DNA of 64,000 nucleotides from Pyrenula massariospora. Its lineage: Eukaryota; Ascomycota; Eurotiomycetes; Pyrenulales; Pyrenulaceae. Positions within the stretch are counted from its first letter, which is position 1. Each line of letters begins with the position of its first letter. The position numbers and the translations under genes are program-made. The stretch covers positions 496,001-560,000 of the forward strand of contig JAGFMI010000023.1 of assembly GCA_021030905.1 (NCBI GenBank). Reading direction: 5' to 3'. The notes beneath the pieces are model-generated. The model saw nothing but the letters and a program-made list of their open reading frames with translations, made no database searches and had not been told where the DNA came from. Of this stretch, positions 42,199 to 52,243 are shown piece by piece.

Positions 42199-43311
42199 AT
42201 GTCTCTCGCGACTCTGTCTCCCTCCTCAACCACAATGGTCCCCCATAGTATCCCAAAGACTGGCAAAATAGCCCTCCTTTCTCCCTCGTCCCGCATAACC
42301 CATATCTTTCCAAATCGGTTCTCCCGCGCAAAAGATTTCCTCTCCTCCCTTGGCCTCCAGACCGAAGATGTTTCCTCCACCGTCCTTCACTCCCCATTTT
42401 CTCTCTCTACCTCAATATCGACCCGAGTCCAAGAACTCCACTCCGCCTTCACAGATCCCTCAATCTCTGCCATCCTCTGCGTCACCGGCGGTTCTTCCTG
42501 CAACGAGATCCTTCCTCACATCGACTACGACCTCATCCGCAAGCACCCGAAACCCTTCATCGGATACAGCGACATCACGCTCCTCCACCTCGCCTTCTAC
42601 ACCAAAGCCGGCCTCCGAACCTTCTACGGACCCGCCGTCATCCCATCCTTCGGCGAATACCCCCACCCCTACAACTTCACCCTCTCCTACTTCCTCCGCG
42701 TCCTCTGCCCACCTCTCGACCTGGTAGACAAACCCATCGGCCCCCTCCCCCGCAGCTCAGTCTACACAGACACCTTCCACGACTGGATCCTCGACGAGCA
42801 ACCGCAATCCTCTCCCGTCCCCCGCCCCCTAAGACCCGCCCCGGGCTGGAAATGGCTGCGCCCCGGCCGCGTCCGGGGCCGCCTGCTCGGCGGCTGTCTG
42901 CCGAGCCTGTGCCAGCTGCAGGGCACGCCGTACGCGCCGGACTACAGCGGCAGCGGGTGTGTGCTGTTCATCGAGCTGAGCGAGGCGGAGGCGGGGCCCG
43001 GGATGATGATCCCGATGGCGGCGGCGAGGGCGTATTTGGGGGATTTGGTTCTAGGGGGGACAATGGGTAAGGGGGTGAAGGGATTGGTGGTTGGGAGGGG
43101 GTATTTGCATGACGAGGAGACGGCGAGGGAGTGGGAGGGGTTGGTTGAAGAGTTTTGTGGGATGGTCTGGGGGGAGGAGGAGAGGCCGGTTTTGGTTGGA
43201 GTTGATGTTGGGCATACTGATCCTATTCTTACGCTTCCTATCGGGGCGGAATGCGTGCTGGACAGTGGGAAGGATTTGTGGGAGGTGATTGAACCGGGGG
43301 TGAAGGGTTAA
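42199..43311 (+). CDS. LD-carboxypeptidase-like protein, peptidase family S66
   Basis: A single-exon protein of 370 residues. Family S66 includes bacterial murein tetrapeptide LD-carboxypeptidase (LdcA) and the microcin-C immunity peptidase MccF. Recognisable segments are IALLSPSSRI at the N-terminus, AILCVTGGSSCNEILP, PFIGYSDITLLHLAFY and GVDVGHTDPILTLPIGAE near the end. The expected Ser-Glu-His triad can be placed at S124 (GYSD), E259 (FIELSEAE) and H339 (GHTDP), so it looks catalytically competent. A second ATG at codon 13 is an alternative start. Fungi lack peptidoglycan, so the substrate may be a foreign peptide or an unknown amide; this is inference. Coding composition moves from C-rich to G-rich along the gene. 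Confidence 0.85.
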   Translation: MSLATLSPSSTTMVPHSIPKTGKIALLSPSSRITHIFPNRFSRAKDFLSSLGLQTEDVSSTVLHSPFSLSTSISTRVQELHSAFTDPSISAILCVTGGSSCNEILPHIDYDLIRKHPKPFIGYSDITLLHLAFYTKAGLRTFYGPAVIPSFGEYPHPYNFTLSYFLRVLCPPLDLVDKPIGPLPRSSVYTDTFHDWILDEQPQSSPVPRPLRPAPGWKWLRPGRVRGRLLGGCLPSLCQLQGTPYAPDYSGSGCVLFIELSEAEAGPGMMIPMAAARAYLGDLVLGGTMGKGVKGLVVGRGYLHDEETAREWEGLVEEFCGMVWGEEERPVLVGVDVGHTDPILTLPIGAECVLDSGKDLWEVIEPGVKG

Positions 43312-43774
43312 GGGGATCGCGGAGATAGAGTGAGTGGTATTGGAATAACAGGCTAGATCGAGTGTGCGAGATCATTTACAGGGAATCTAAGGGGAGACAA
43401 CAGTCGTCGAGTTCCTTAGACGGGATGCTTTACGACTTCGCTATCATGTGCATTATCGAAAAGGAGAACGTAAACTAGCAATATGGAATAAATGGTTGAA
43501 TGACCCGGATTTAATTGTACCATTTAAGCTAAGCTAAGGAATTTCATGCCATAAGTGTAACCCGTAGACGATTTATTTTCCAGAAAGTGCTTGTCACCAC
43601 GTGCTTCATCGGCCCTCGTCGTCTCCGCATTGGAAGGAACTGGCGAGATGGCCAAACGTCTGGGAACAAGGTGCTTCCTTTGACAGATTCATGGATGGAC
43701 TTCGAGAATCCGAGCGGATCCTCCTCAAAAACAAAATCCCATAGTGCATTGCTCTCAGGTCAGGTTCGACGCCG
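43312..43774. terminator. Convergent 3' region
   Basis: A 463 bp AT-richer gap between the S66 gene and the converging F-box-like gene. It presumably holds both 3' ends. Nothing else is visible. Confidence 0.35.
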
Positions 43775-44354
43775 TCAAGACCACCAATGTTCCGTTTTCG
43801 TCTTTAAAGACTTATTGATCGTATGATACCATGGATGCATCAGTGTCTTTCCGGGGCAAATCACTGTTTTTGGAACATTCGAAACTGCTGGTAAGATTAC
43901 TCTATTCTTTTTGTTATCATGGTAGCCACCCTTGATCCAAAGAAGATTGCACTTGGAACAGTAGCGTAGGAGAGTGCGTAAGAATAAGATATGGACTTGC
44001 GACTGAGGCGGCTCCATAGCCGGTAAAGGCTCCGGGATCTTTATCAATCGAGCGGCAGAGAGCGCATTTTTGGAGCTCAGAGCAAGGCAAAGGAGATCAT
44101 CTAAGTTTGTGATTGTATGGCGGCCAAGCCGATTTTCCTTCTGAACTTTAAGGTACTCAAAGATAAGAATCATTATCTCGATGGGCACGGCTCTAAACCC
44201 GGATGGACTCTGGGAGACAAGAGCAAGGTCCTAAATTGGGTGTTAGAGCATGGTAACCCGATAATCAAGCCTTACAAACCTGTGGTATGACTATGATACT
44301 GCCTGGTTTAGAAGCTGAAGAGTGTCTCGAATACCCTGCGAGATGAAAGTTCAT
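43775..44354 (-). CDS. Small F-box-like protein (two exons)
   Basis: A prediction of 176 residues from exons 44354-44280 and 44230-43775. The 49 bp intron has a GTTTGT donor, a CTAAC branch point and a TTTAG acceptor, and the frame is kept. Residues 39-80 look like an F-box: AVPIEIMILIFEYL, then LDDLLCLALSSK. A YCSKC pair follows, as in small fungal F-box-like proteins that carry a CxxC after the box. F-box proteins connect substrates to Skp1-cullin ubiquitin ligases. The similarity is only to the short hydrophobic pattern, so a degenerate gene or a different family remains possible. The rest of the protein is basic without recognised domains. Confidence 0.5.
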
Positions 44355-44921
44355 AGCTGATGACCGAATGGTTTCGGAAATAAGTGTTCGCGCGGACATT
44401 GTGTAATAGACTCGCGAAGGATGGCTTGATCGTTCGCGTGGGATTATGCTAAATCAACAAGATCGGAACCTGCGATGACTCGGTAATGATGAAGATCGGC
44501 TAATATGTAGGAGCAGTGAATGGTCGGTGGTGAGACGAAATGTTCATTGCAATGCATGCTAGTACCACGGGTGTGAGCGGCCAGAACCGGGCTCAAATGT
44601 GAGTGAATTGTATTTGCACTCTTGAAACGAGACTGTGGGTGCCGATACGGTATAACATGACATCGGAATGAGTAGACTGTTGTCGACCTGAATTGAGAGA
44701 CTCGATGTCCCAATTCAAAGATGTGTTGCTCATTTTCAGTCTGCGGAATCATGCCATTTCCAGCCGTAGAACTGCTGCCTCATTTTGATGCAAGCGAAGC
44801 GTCGCATGCTTCCCAAGTGCCGGCTGTTCAGCTTACGATATCATTTAAAATCCTCGAAGCCATTGTGGGTATTGTCGTCACAATAAATCGCGGTCCTTTA
44901 CCGCAAAATCTGATATCATTG
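44355..44921. other. Intergenic, F-box-like promoter
   Basis: A 567 bp gap between two minus-strand genes. It should contain the promoter of the F-box-like gene and the 3' end of the small membrane-protein gene. No other feature is supported. Confidence 0.35.
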
Positions 44922-45288
44922 TCATTGATCTCGACTCATAGCCGACCTCCTTTTCTCCTGTTCCCGCTTCGCGTCTACCTCCTCTTGAGTTTCTGCCATT
45001 TTCTTCGTCAATTGATGTCGCTGACTCAGAAGCTCACTTTTCCTTGATTCCAGCATTGCGATCTGCTGCGCTACAGGGACTTCTCCATGTGACTTATGGG
45101 ACTAAAGAATGTTGATCAGCTAGCGGTTCACAAACATGAAAGGAGGCTGAGAAGGTTTTTTGACATGAGGATCATACTTCTTTGATCTGCTGGTTTTCTT
45201 TCAGTAAAGCCCCACCGATGGTACCAGCCATCACAATTACGACCGTCCCCAAGGAGAAAGCTAGGGGACGGAAACTGGGTTTCGACAT
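44922..45288 (-). CDS. Small membrane-anchored coiled-coil protein (two exons)
   Basis: An 84-residue protein assembled from exons 45288-45178 and 45065-44922, separated by a 112 bp intron (GTATGA...GCGCAG), in frame on both sides. The N-terminus MSKPSFRPLA is followed by one transmembrane segment (FSLGTVVIVMAGTIGGALL). The rest (QIKEQIAMLESRKSELLSQR and so on) is a continuous charged helix with heptad-like spacing and no prolines. Single-span proteins with this layout are typical of small mitochondrial or ER membrane factors, but I do not recognise the family. An in-frame ATG at 45366 would add 26 residues; the shorter start places the membrane segment close to the N-terminus. Neither exon is long, so simple frame scans miss the gene. 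Confidence 0.55.
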
Positions 45289-45767
45289 TTGCTTTTCTGG
45301 CCGGAAGTAGATGATCAGTCGACTATGCTCTGTAGGACCTTCAAGTGACCACTTGAAGATCAACACTGGCTAGGAACATGCCTGCAGGTTCCTCAAGTCA
45401 AGGTGCAAGAGATTTAATCCAAGCTCCCTCAAGTCAGATTCGTGGAACCAAAAAAGTTTGTTTGTCTTGTTTGCATCAGCTAGCTGGCCGTTGGGGATTT
45501 ACCACTATAACTCCACCTGCATCGTTCCCTCGTCATCGCTGCACATCGCCGACTGTCGCCGATTGGGTTTAATCAAATTCAATTGAAAGCTTCAAGTCGG
45601 CGCCAGCGGAAATGAAGTCAGATCTGTCGAGCACCTTGTCACTCTCTACGTGCCCGTCTCACAATGTCTCCTTCATCTGTCGGGTCGTGCTAGTTCATGG
45701 ACGATACACTTATCTTTCCCACTAATTGTAAACCTCTCTGCTGACCTATTGCCCTCCTTCTCCTACG
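45289..45767. promoter_or_regulatory. Divergent promoter, small membrane protein and SHB17-like gene
   Basis: A 479 bp gap between divergent start codons. A pyrimidine-rich stretch immediately precedes the plus-strand ATG at 45768, as often seen before fungal start codons. Confidence 0.45.
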
Positions 45768-46620
45768 ATGACCACTCCTCGTTGCTTCATCGTCCGCCAC
45801 GGCGAGACAGAATGGTCACTGTCTGGCAAGCACACAGGCACCACTGACATCCCATTGACTCCCAACGGCGAGAAGCGTGTTCGAGCCACAGGCCACGCAC
45901 TTGTTGGTGACGACCGGCTTATCGTCCCTAAACAGCTCGTCCACATGTGCGATCCCCAATCCCCCAGGCTGACATCACCCACTCACATTGAGCAGATACG
46001 TGTCGCCTCGAACTCGTGCTCAAAAAACTCTCGAGCTCCTCCGCGTCGGTTGTGGCGCCTCTTACCCTTGGCAGACCAACCACGACCCCTCTAAAATGGA
46101 AGAGAAACGGACCGACGCTCGGGTAGAAGTCACTCCTGACATTGCGGAGTGGAACTATGGCGCCTATGAGGGCATTACCAGCGCTGAAATCCGTTCAATG
46201 CGAAAATCTCAAGGCCTTGGCTCATGGGACATATGGCGCGATGGGTGCCCTGATGGAGAGAGCCCAGATCAGATCAATGAGCGACTGGACAGACTGATAC
46301 ACGAGATTAGGGAGAAGTACCACAAGCCGGTTATTGGCAAACCAAAGGGAAGCTGTCAGGGGGATGTGCTTGTAGTAGGACACGGGCATATATTGAGGGC
46401 ATTTGCGATGAGGTGGATTGGCAAGCCGTTGACCGAGACGAGTCTTCTGATGGAGGCTGGTGGTGTGGGAACCTTGAGGTGAGTAGTGGCAGAGGTTCCA
46501 TTAATTGTCTTGAGTACCATGGCAAATGGCTGACTAGTAGCACGCAGCTACGAACACCACAATATAAACGAGCCAGCGATACTGTTAGGAGGTGGCTTTG
46601 TAGTTGGGGACGAGAAATAA
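45768..46620 (+). CDS. Histidine phosphatase, SHB17-like sedoheptulose bisphosphatase
   Basis: A phosphoglycerate-mutase-fold phosphatase. Three exons: 45768-45946, 45996-46478 and 46548-46620, giving 244 residues; introns are 49 and 69 bp. The catalytic VRHGETEWS is at residues 9-17 and the second histidine is in VVGHGHIL (about residue 189). The signature stretch [41 protein letters not shown] and the ending LSYEHHN-like [14 protein letters not shown] all match yeast Shb17, which hydrolyses sedoheptulose-1,7-bisphosphate to drive the riboneogenic branch of the pentose phosphate pathway. The encoded protein is slightly shorter than yeast Shb17, lacking part of the region before the final exon. 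Activity on sedoheptulose bisphosphate is inferred from family resemblance. Confidence 0.88.
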
Positions 46621-47845
46621 GTCAAGACCATCATTAGATCCAGACTATATTCAACCCAACGATCCGTCCCATCTTGCACCGCTTTTCCGCGTATTTATCC
46701 ATAATCCCTGCCTGCCATTCCTTCGCCCTCTTTCGAGCGTTTACCTCGATGCTTGCGCCGTTGCGAATAGATGCTCATGCTATTCAATAGCCAAATGCCT
46801 GCAAAACTCGTGGCAGGACAACGTAGGTATCTCAAAACGTCAGTTGTGGAGAAACTGAATGAGTTTCGGAGCGTCGATATCGCTATGAAAATACGAGATA
46901 GGTAAGTGTTTTTCTCTCTCCTAGTTGGAAATATTTAGCGACCGTGATGTTTGGAAGCTGTCCGCCTCACCGACTTCCGTGCTCGTGTCGCATATTATCC
47001 TCAAGAGGTATACCTTTTCCGGGCCGAGGAAGCATTGTGATGGTAGTGACATGACAGGTCAGCAGACTCTGATGGAATGCGAGGGAGGGAGGTATCGAAT
47101 GGGCGCTCACGGGAAATTAGGTCGGCAGTGGTAAACGGACCTGGCCGTTACCACGTGAACAGCAGCGGCCAGACTCGGAGAGTCGCGCCGGCCTCGACAC
47201 AGGCGCGGAGGCAGAATCAGCACGAGTAAGCAGAAACTTCGAACGCTTAGGGCGTCTCCTCGAAGGGTTTTGGCTGGATTAAAATTTCACAGGGCAGCAG
47301 GGGAGGCTCACAAAAAAAATGTCTCGGTGATCTATGACCGGTGTTCGATCGCGTGATGAGACGGAGAAAAAAAAGGAGTGTCGGGTCAAGCCATCTTGCA
47401 AGCAGAGACCGTCTCGGTCCTTGGGGTTGACGTCGCTGAGAGCCTCGACCTCTTTCGGTTGGACCATGTTCCCGACATTTGGGCTATGCGGATTGTGCAA
47501 TATATTACCCTTCTTCCGAGTAAGGGTTTGGTCAAATTTTGATGAGAGTTGATTGAACCGAAAGTTTTGTAGACAGTAAAGTGGAAGAAGTAGGTAAAAG
47601 ATACAAGCAGATAGCTTTCATTCTGTGTCTATTTTTATTTATGCATGTCTAGCTCCCGGCTCAAGGATCGTCCTTCTAGATTCCGTCGTTATGCTTCCTA
47701 CCCTGGTGTATCTATAAACTCGGCCTAGGCCTATAAATGTACATGTAGATGTTAAATCTCATCACTATGAGCGTCCATTCGCCCCAACGTCCTATATGTG
47801 CCCTGTTCCAATTCAAACCATTAAAACCGGCACCAACGTATAATC
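46621..47845. terminator. Convergent intergenic region
   Basis: A tract of 1,225 bp between convergent genes. Open frames of 60-85 codons occur without supporting features. It probably holds only the two 3' ends; the part near 47,600-47,760 is AT-rich. Confidence 0.4.
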
Positions 47846-50035
47846 TCAGTCCCCCGACCCATCACCCCAAAGCCTCCGCACCAATTCTCCTCCACCAGGT
47901 GCATTCCCTTCCAAGACCCTGGCCACCTCGGCCGGTCCCTCCAGCTCCATCTCCTGCACCACAGCCATCATTCTCTCGCCAATGAATTCCTTCCACCCGC
48001 CGACCGTGCCGCGGTACTCTTCATACTCCGCCCCCGCCTCTTCGCCGCCACCCCCTCCACGACCCGCCTGCTCTTGGGCTTCCCTCAAAACATCCTTGAC
48101 GCCCACCGCCGCCGTAACGTACACCCACAGCAACGGCTGGGGATACAGTTTCCAGTCCTCCAGCGGACTTGCCTCCAGCACCGACACCAGCTGTCCCAGC
48201 GCGTGGGCCGTCAGCCGGTGGTATGCCGGCTGAAGGAGCGGCGCGCCGACCGATGAGAGAGTGAAGACCAGCGCTGCGAGACGGAGGCTCTCCTGCAACC
48301 TTGGGGCGAGGCCGCCGACGCTGACGGATTGAGAAGGAGCTAGGGACAGAAGGGCGCGGATGAGCGTTTCGCGGGCGGTGATGAGGAGGGGGAGGGTGGA
48401 AGACTCGGTTGTGAGAGGGGAGAAAGGAACAGTCTGCGCCACGGACGTGACGCAGATGGCGGTATAGGAGACGTCTTCGAGAGCTTGGAGGAGGGAGTGG
48501 AAGATGAGTTTGTTGTGCGAGAGGTAATGGAAGGAGTCGGCTAGGAGAAGCCGCGGCGTGTAAGGTATGCCAAGTGGTTGGGCGAGGAATCTTTTCATAC
48601 AGCCTGTTGGCGCGTTGAAGTAAGGGCGCGAGGATTGCATTAGCGCGCCTAAAGTGTCGCACCTGATCGTGATGGTCAGAAAGAAATTCTTTGCAGGTCA
48701 AATATAAAGGGCGGCAGACCAAAGTACAATCTTGCGAATAATGCCGCTCTCAATTGTGTCAACACCTCCGCGCATATCCATGATCCTCTTGAGGCCATCC
48801 ATGTGGCTTTGCCAGTCACTAAAGTCCCTGCACATGAGCTACTCGCTCAATCCTTAGTAACGAATAAAACAGAGAGTCGAAAGAGTCCCTACCTCTTGGC
48901 AAGCAAGAATGGCAACAGCACCAACCACCTCTTCCGAGAACGCTTGGTCGATATCATCGAGAAGACCGTTCAGGTGAACAATTGTGAGGCCTTTGTACTT
49001 GTGGATAGCGACATGAGCATCCTCGTGAATGGAGCCGCCTCGGAGAAATGCGGCATGGCTCGCTGAGAGCATCAAGGTCGCGTATAGTAGGGTGGGAGAA
49101 TAGAATGCTGTACGTAGCCAAGTACTCCATTCCCCTCTAGGTGTTGAATTTTCCAGGGAACTGATATCGATGCTTAAAGGATACTTCTCGGATTCTGGAC
49201 GATCTGCTAATAGGCTAAAAAGATACAATGGGTCTAGAGAACGGAATGACGGTGTGAAGACTGATTCCCCATTAGCAATACGACGCCGCTGATTAGCAAG
49301 GAAGACTTACCGTGAGCCATGAGAGTAAGCATGTCAGAGTCCATCGGAATCGGCCATTGAATGGATTCAAGCTCCGCGAGGGTAGTCGACTCCACGCCCA
49401 ACAAGTCATGACCCTGTCCAGAAAAGTAAGGACCAGATTCTGGCTGAGAAACTGGGTATGCTGGTGGAGAGTGATGCGCTGGTTTGCTTGACCAATTAAT
49501 ACTGTCAGAGGGAGACTGCACCGCTCTCCCACACCGCTCACAAAACCTTTGGCTCGACCCTGAGCTTCTAGATGTCTGTCGGAGATTTGGGTGAGGGCAC
49601 TGGCAGGATGATGCCGCCCCTCGGGATGGAGACCTATTCGAACTAGGTGCATGGCTGCTTGTGGGCTTCCCCTGATGCTCTAAAGTGTCCCGGAGCCGCT
49701 TTTCCCGGGCATAGATTTTCATCACCTGCGTTCGGACGAAGCGTCTCGTGGCCTGGCTTTGAGACTGGGCAGGATCGGTTACGTTGATGAACGTCAATTC
49801 TCTCGTCATGCTGCTGCTCTCTGAAGCAGGGGATTGCGACCGTGGTTGCCCCATTTCTGGATTGCCAAGGGTTTAGCATTCCAAAGTGGTAAATGGACAT
49901 GTAGAGTAGGGGGCCCGATAGGTCCGTACCTTGAGAGAGCTCTTTGGGAGCCAATGGTCTATAGCGAGCCTGGCTAGTACCTGCAAATTGAGATGAAGGC
50001 TCTCGTTCAACTGCTTTAGCTTTTCCCTTTGGCAT
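47846..50035 (-). CDS. Fungal_trans_2-type transcription-factor-like protein
   Basis: Five exons: 50035-49930, 49856-49311, 49260-48893, 48838-48720 and 48662-47846, giving 651 residues. All introns are 50-75 bp and all junctions keep frame. The N-terminus is basic (MPKGKAKAVERE). FINVTDPAQSQSQATRRFVR plus TQVMK is the hallmark opening of fungal proteins related to Zn2Cys6 regulators of the Fungal_trans_2 (PF11951) group. The middle and C-terminal helices fit that domain: PRGEWSTWLRTAFYSPTLLY, DWQSHMDGLKRIMDMRGG and an aspartate/tryptophan end. A canonical Zn2Cys6 cluster is absent; only a CxC and a CxxC (CQC, FCERC) lie around residues 119-145. DNA binding is therefore not shown. Exon 4 is short (119 bp) and its borders were set by frame and by family fit. 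Confidence 0.82.
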
Positions 50036-50327
50036 GGTGATAGTCTGCAATGGTCGATATCTATTGCGCCAATAAAGTGATGATCAATCGTAAGTTTGAC
50101 AGGCAAGGGACGAGAGCTCCGCGGTATAAAAAGTCACCGGAAACCCGCTATCACAATAGATGCCATCATACGGTCCTTGACTTCCTGCACCCCCTTTAGT
50201 GGATCTTTTTATAAAATCCTAAAGAGATGAGCCCCCTCGTTCCAGCCTTCGAGAGTTTTATTTTATAGTTTGGGAACACCCAGCGTTCGACACAAGCAGA
50301 GAAAAGCGTGGAGCATAGGTCTGAGAT

Positions 50328-50339
50328 ATGCGGCCGCAT
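50328..50339. promoter_or_regulatory. 12-bp palindrome ATGCGGCCGCAT
   Basis: A perfect 12 bp palindrome containing CGGCCG, about 290 bp upstream of the TF-like start codon. A second CGGCCG lies at 50344. CGG half-sites are what fungal Zn2Cys6 factors bind. Confidence 0.3.
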
Positions 50340-50384
50340 GTTTCGGCCGCTAATATACGGTTAGATGCCACGAGGTGAACAGGC

Positions 50385-50411
50385 ACGGTGAATCTGAATC
50401 TGAATCACCGT
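50385..50411. promoter_or_regulatory. Inverted repeat ACGGTGA-N13-TCACCGT
   Basis: Exact 7 bp arms at 50385-50391 and 50405-50411 flank a 13-nt spacer with a tandem ATCTGA repeat. The arms hold CGG and CCG half-sites in inverted orientation, about 350 bp upstream of the TF-like start. Confidence 0.35.
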
Positions 50412-52243
50412 ATGGGGGCATGTTGACCTAGCTGAACAAGCCACGGCAATATACTAAGCATTTGGAATTGAGACATGCTTAAGATGAAGGTTGAATAGGT
50501 CGGCCGACTACTCGATGAGGAAATAGGAGACAGTGGAAGTAACCAGTGACAATAACGCGCTCCAGGATATCTTATCACGTAAGCGAAATGGTAGGGCACA
50601 GCTCGCTCTTGCGCAGCACGTTCAGGGCTATCTCTGGCCCCAGTAGGCGTTGCAAATGGGGGCGTATTCAGTCGAATACCGATGGGCTCAAGTCGAGGTA
50701 TGATATGCTACAAAACAAGGGAAATTCCAAGTGACGGAGAGAAGGAGGAAACCCACGACGACCAGGCGACAGCCCAGCACTGGCCCAAGGCTCCCATCTC
50801 CGCTTGCACCAAAGGACGACTCGACATTTTAGTGTGAAGGCCAGCAAGAATTCCAATTTTCAGCCATATTCTTGTATTTGAGGTCATTTTCCGGACAGAT
50901 TCGGACGGGATGCTTTGAAATGGAAGCGAGGGAAGGCTGAGGCCGAGCTAAAAGCCGGCGGGAAGGGCTTGGCTTGGCATGAACACACTCCCCCCGACTC
51001 CTCTCCCGCCTCTCCTCCTCTGACGTCGCAGCCTCGACAACACCTTTGCTCAGCCGCTTACAAAGAAATGGCGACCCCAGCCGCAGCCTCAACCGCCGGC
51101 TATGTTTGTCGGCTTTCTACCAGCCAGTGCCAGCCTATGATCGCACACCTTTGACCACCACTCAACCTCAGCTCTTAGCCGCGATGGACGCAAAATGACC
51201 AGCAGAACAAAACACCGCGCGTGGCCGGGAATTCGTCGTCTGCCTTACCCCGTTGATTCAGCCCTGTCGACAGCGACAAACACTGGGCCGAGACAGAAAC
51301 CCTGCTGTTTTGGGCGGTGTCACCAATCAACCCAGTATCATGCCGGTAGCTGACTCGGGTTCAGTAGCATGACTATAGCTAGCTCGGGATCAGAGTCACC
51401 AACTAGCGTGGGATTCACCACGATATTTCAGGAACGTGGTCTTGATGCCTTAGGTAGCACGTTCGGAAGCTCTGCCGCAAAATGATGCTTAACCGACCCC
51501 GGCATTTTCAGAATTGGGCGATGGCTCGCATGGATCCCCAGTGCGCTGGTTCGCCTCGTATCCAGATTCCCAGAGCGTTGGGCCTGAAATCCTGCGCCAG
51601 CAGATCCGCCCCATACAGCGGTTCGTCCCGCTTAACGGTGAATGGAAGACAAAGCGCTCCAGGAGCATTTGCCTACAGCTTGCACAATCGCATGTTCTCC
51701 AGAATTACCAATCGAGCGCATCGTAAACGGTGGGAAAGAGGTGCCGATGGCGGAACACTCCGCGAAGCCTGCTTACATCCTTCGCTAACTAAATCTGTCC
51801 TCCTCTACAAGCCTCTCCATCGTTCAAAGTGCCTTGGGAGATGGCGTTTTGAGGTACACGTTCAATATTCGCTTGATTTGAATCATTCTGAAACTAGATA
51901 CAACACGCATGATGATGTGAGTCTTCTGGCAACGCTAAGAATTCCTGGCTGCATCCCTCCAACGCTCTTTATATACGCCAGCCCTACAATAAGCCTTGGG
52001 AGGGGGTCGCCCTTTGCAAAAGGAGCATTGACATGGATCGAACCTTGATCAGCGGCCGCACGCCAGTGCGAGGACCGTCATTCAAATTATCTAACCACAG
52101 GCAAGTCTTTCGAACATGAAGAAGAGGGAAGAGAGAAAACGTACATGTTCAAAGACAGTTTGTCAACCATTGTCCCACAGCAGGTCGCGCGACAAAAACG
52201 TGGAAAAGACGATGTGCAACCGAGGTCACGACAACTGCACTTC

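Larger units (their letters stand above)
50036..52243. promoter_or_regulatory. Upstream tract of the TF-like gene, contains CGG palindromes
   Basis: A 2.2 kb tract between two minus-strand genes. Its left part should be the promoter of the TF-like gene and its right end the 3' region of the PHD gene. A TGACGTC CRE-like site lies near 51020. A 188-codon frame with an ATG at 51482-52048 has no family features, and I do not call it a gene. Confidence 0.4.

Noticed and set aside
47315-47330. Homopolymer A run and other short A/T runs
   Set aside because: Short runs of this kind are expected in fungal intergenic DNA, with no repeat or element structure around them.
48021-48722. 233-codon minus-strand frame rich in Pro, Arg and Gly
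   Set aside because: It is an out-of-frame shadow of exon 5 of the TF-like gene in a GC-skewed segment.
51482-52048. 188-codon plus-strand frame with ATG
   Set aside because: There is no signal peptide, membrane segment, repeat or motif, and the composition is that of surrounding intergenic DNA. It was left out for lack of support, though transcript data could change this.
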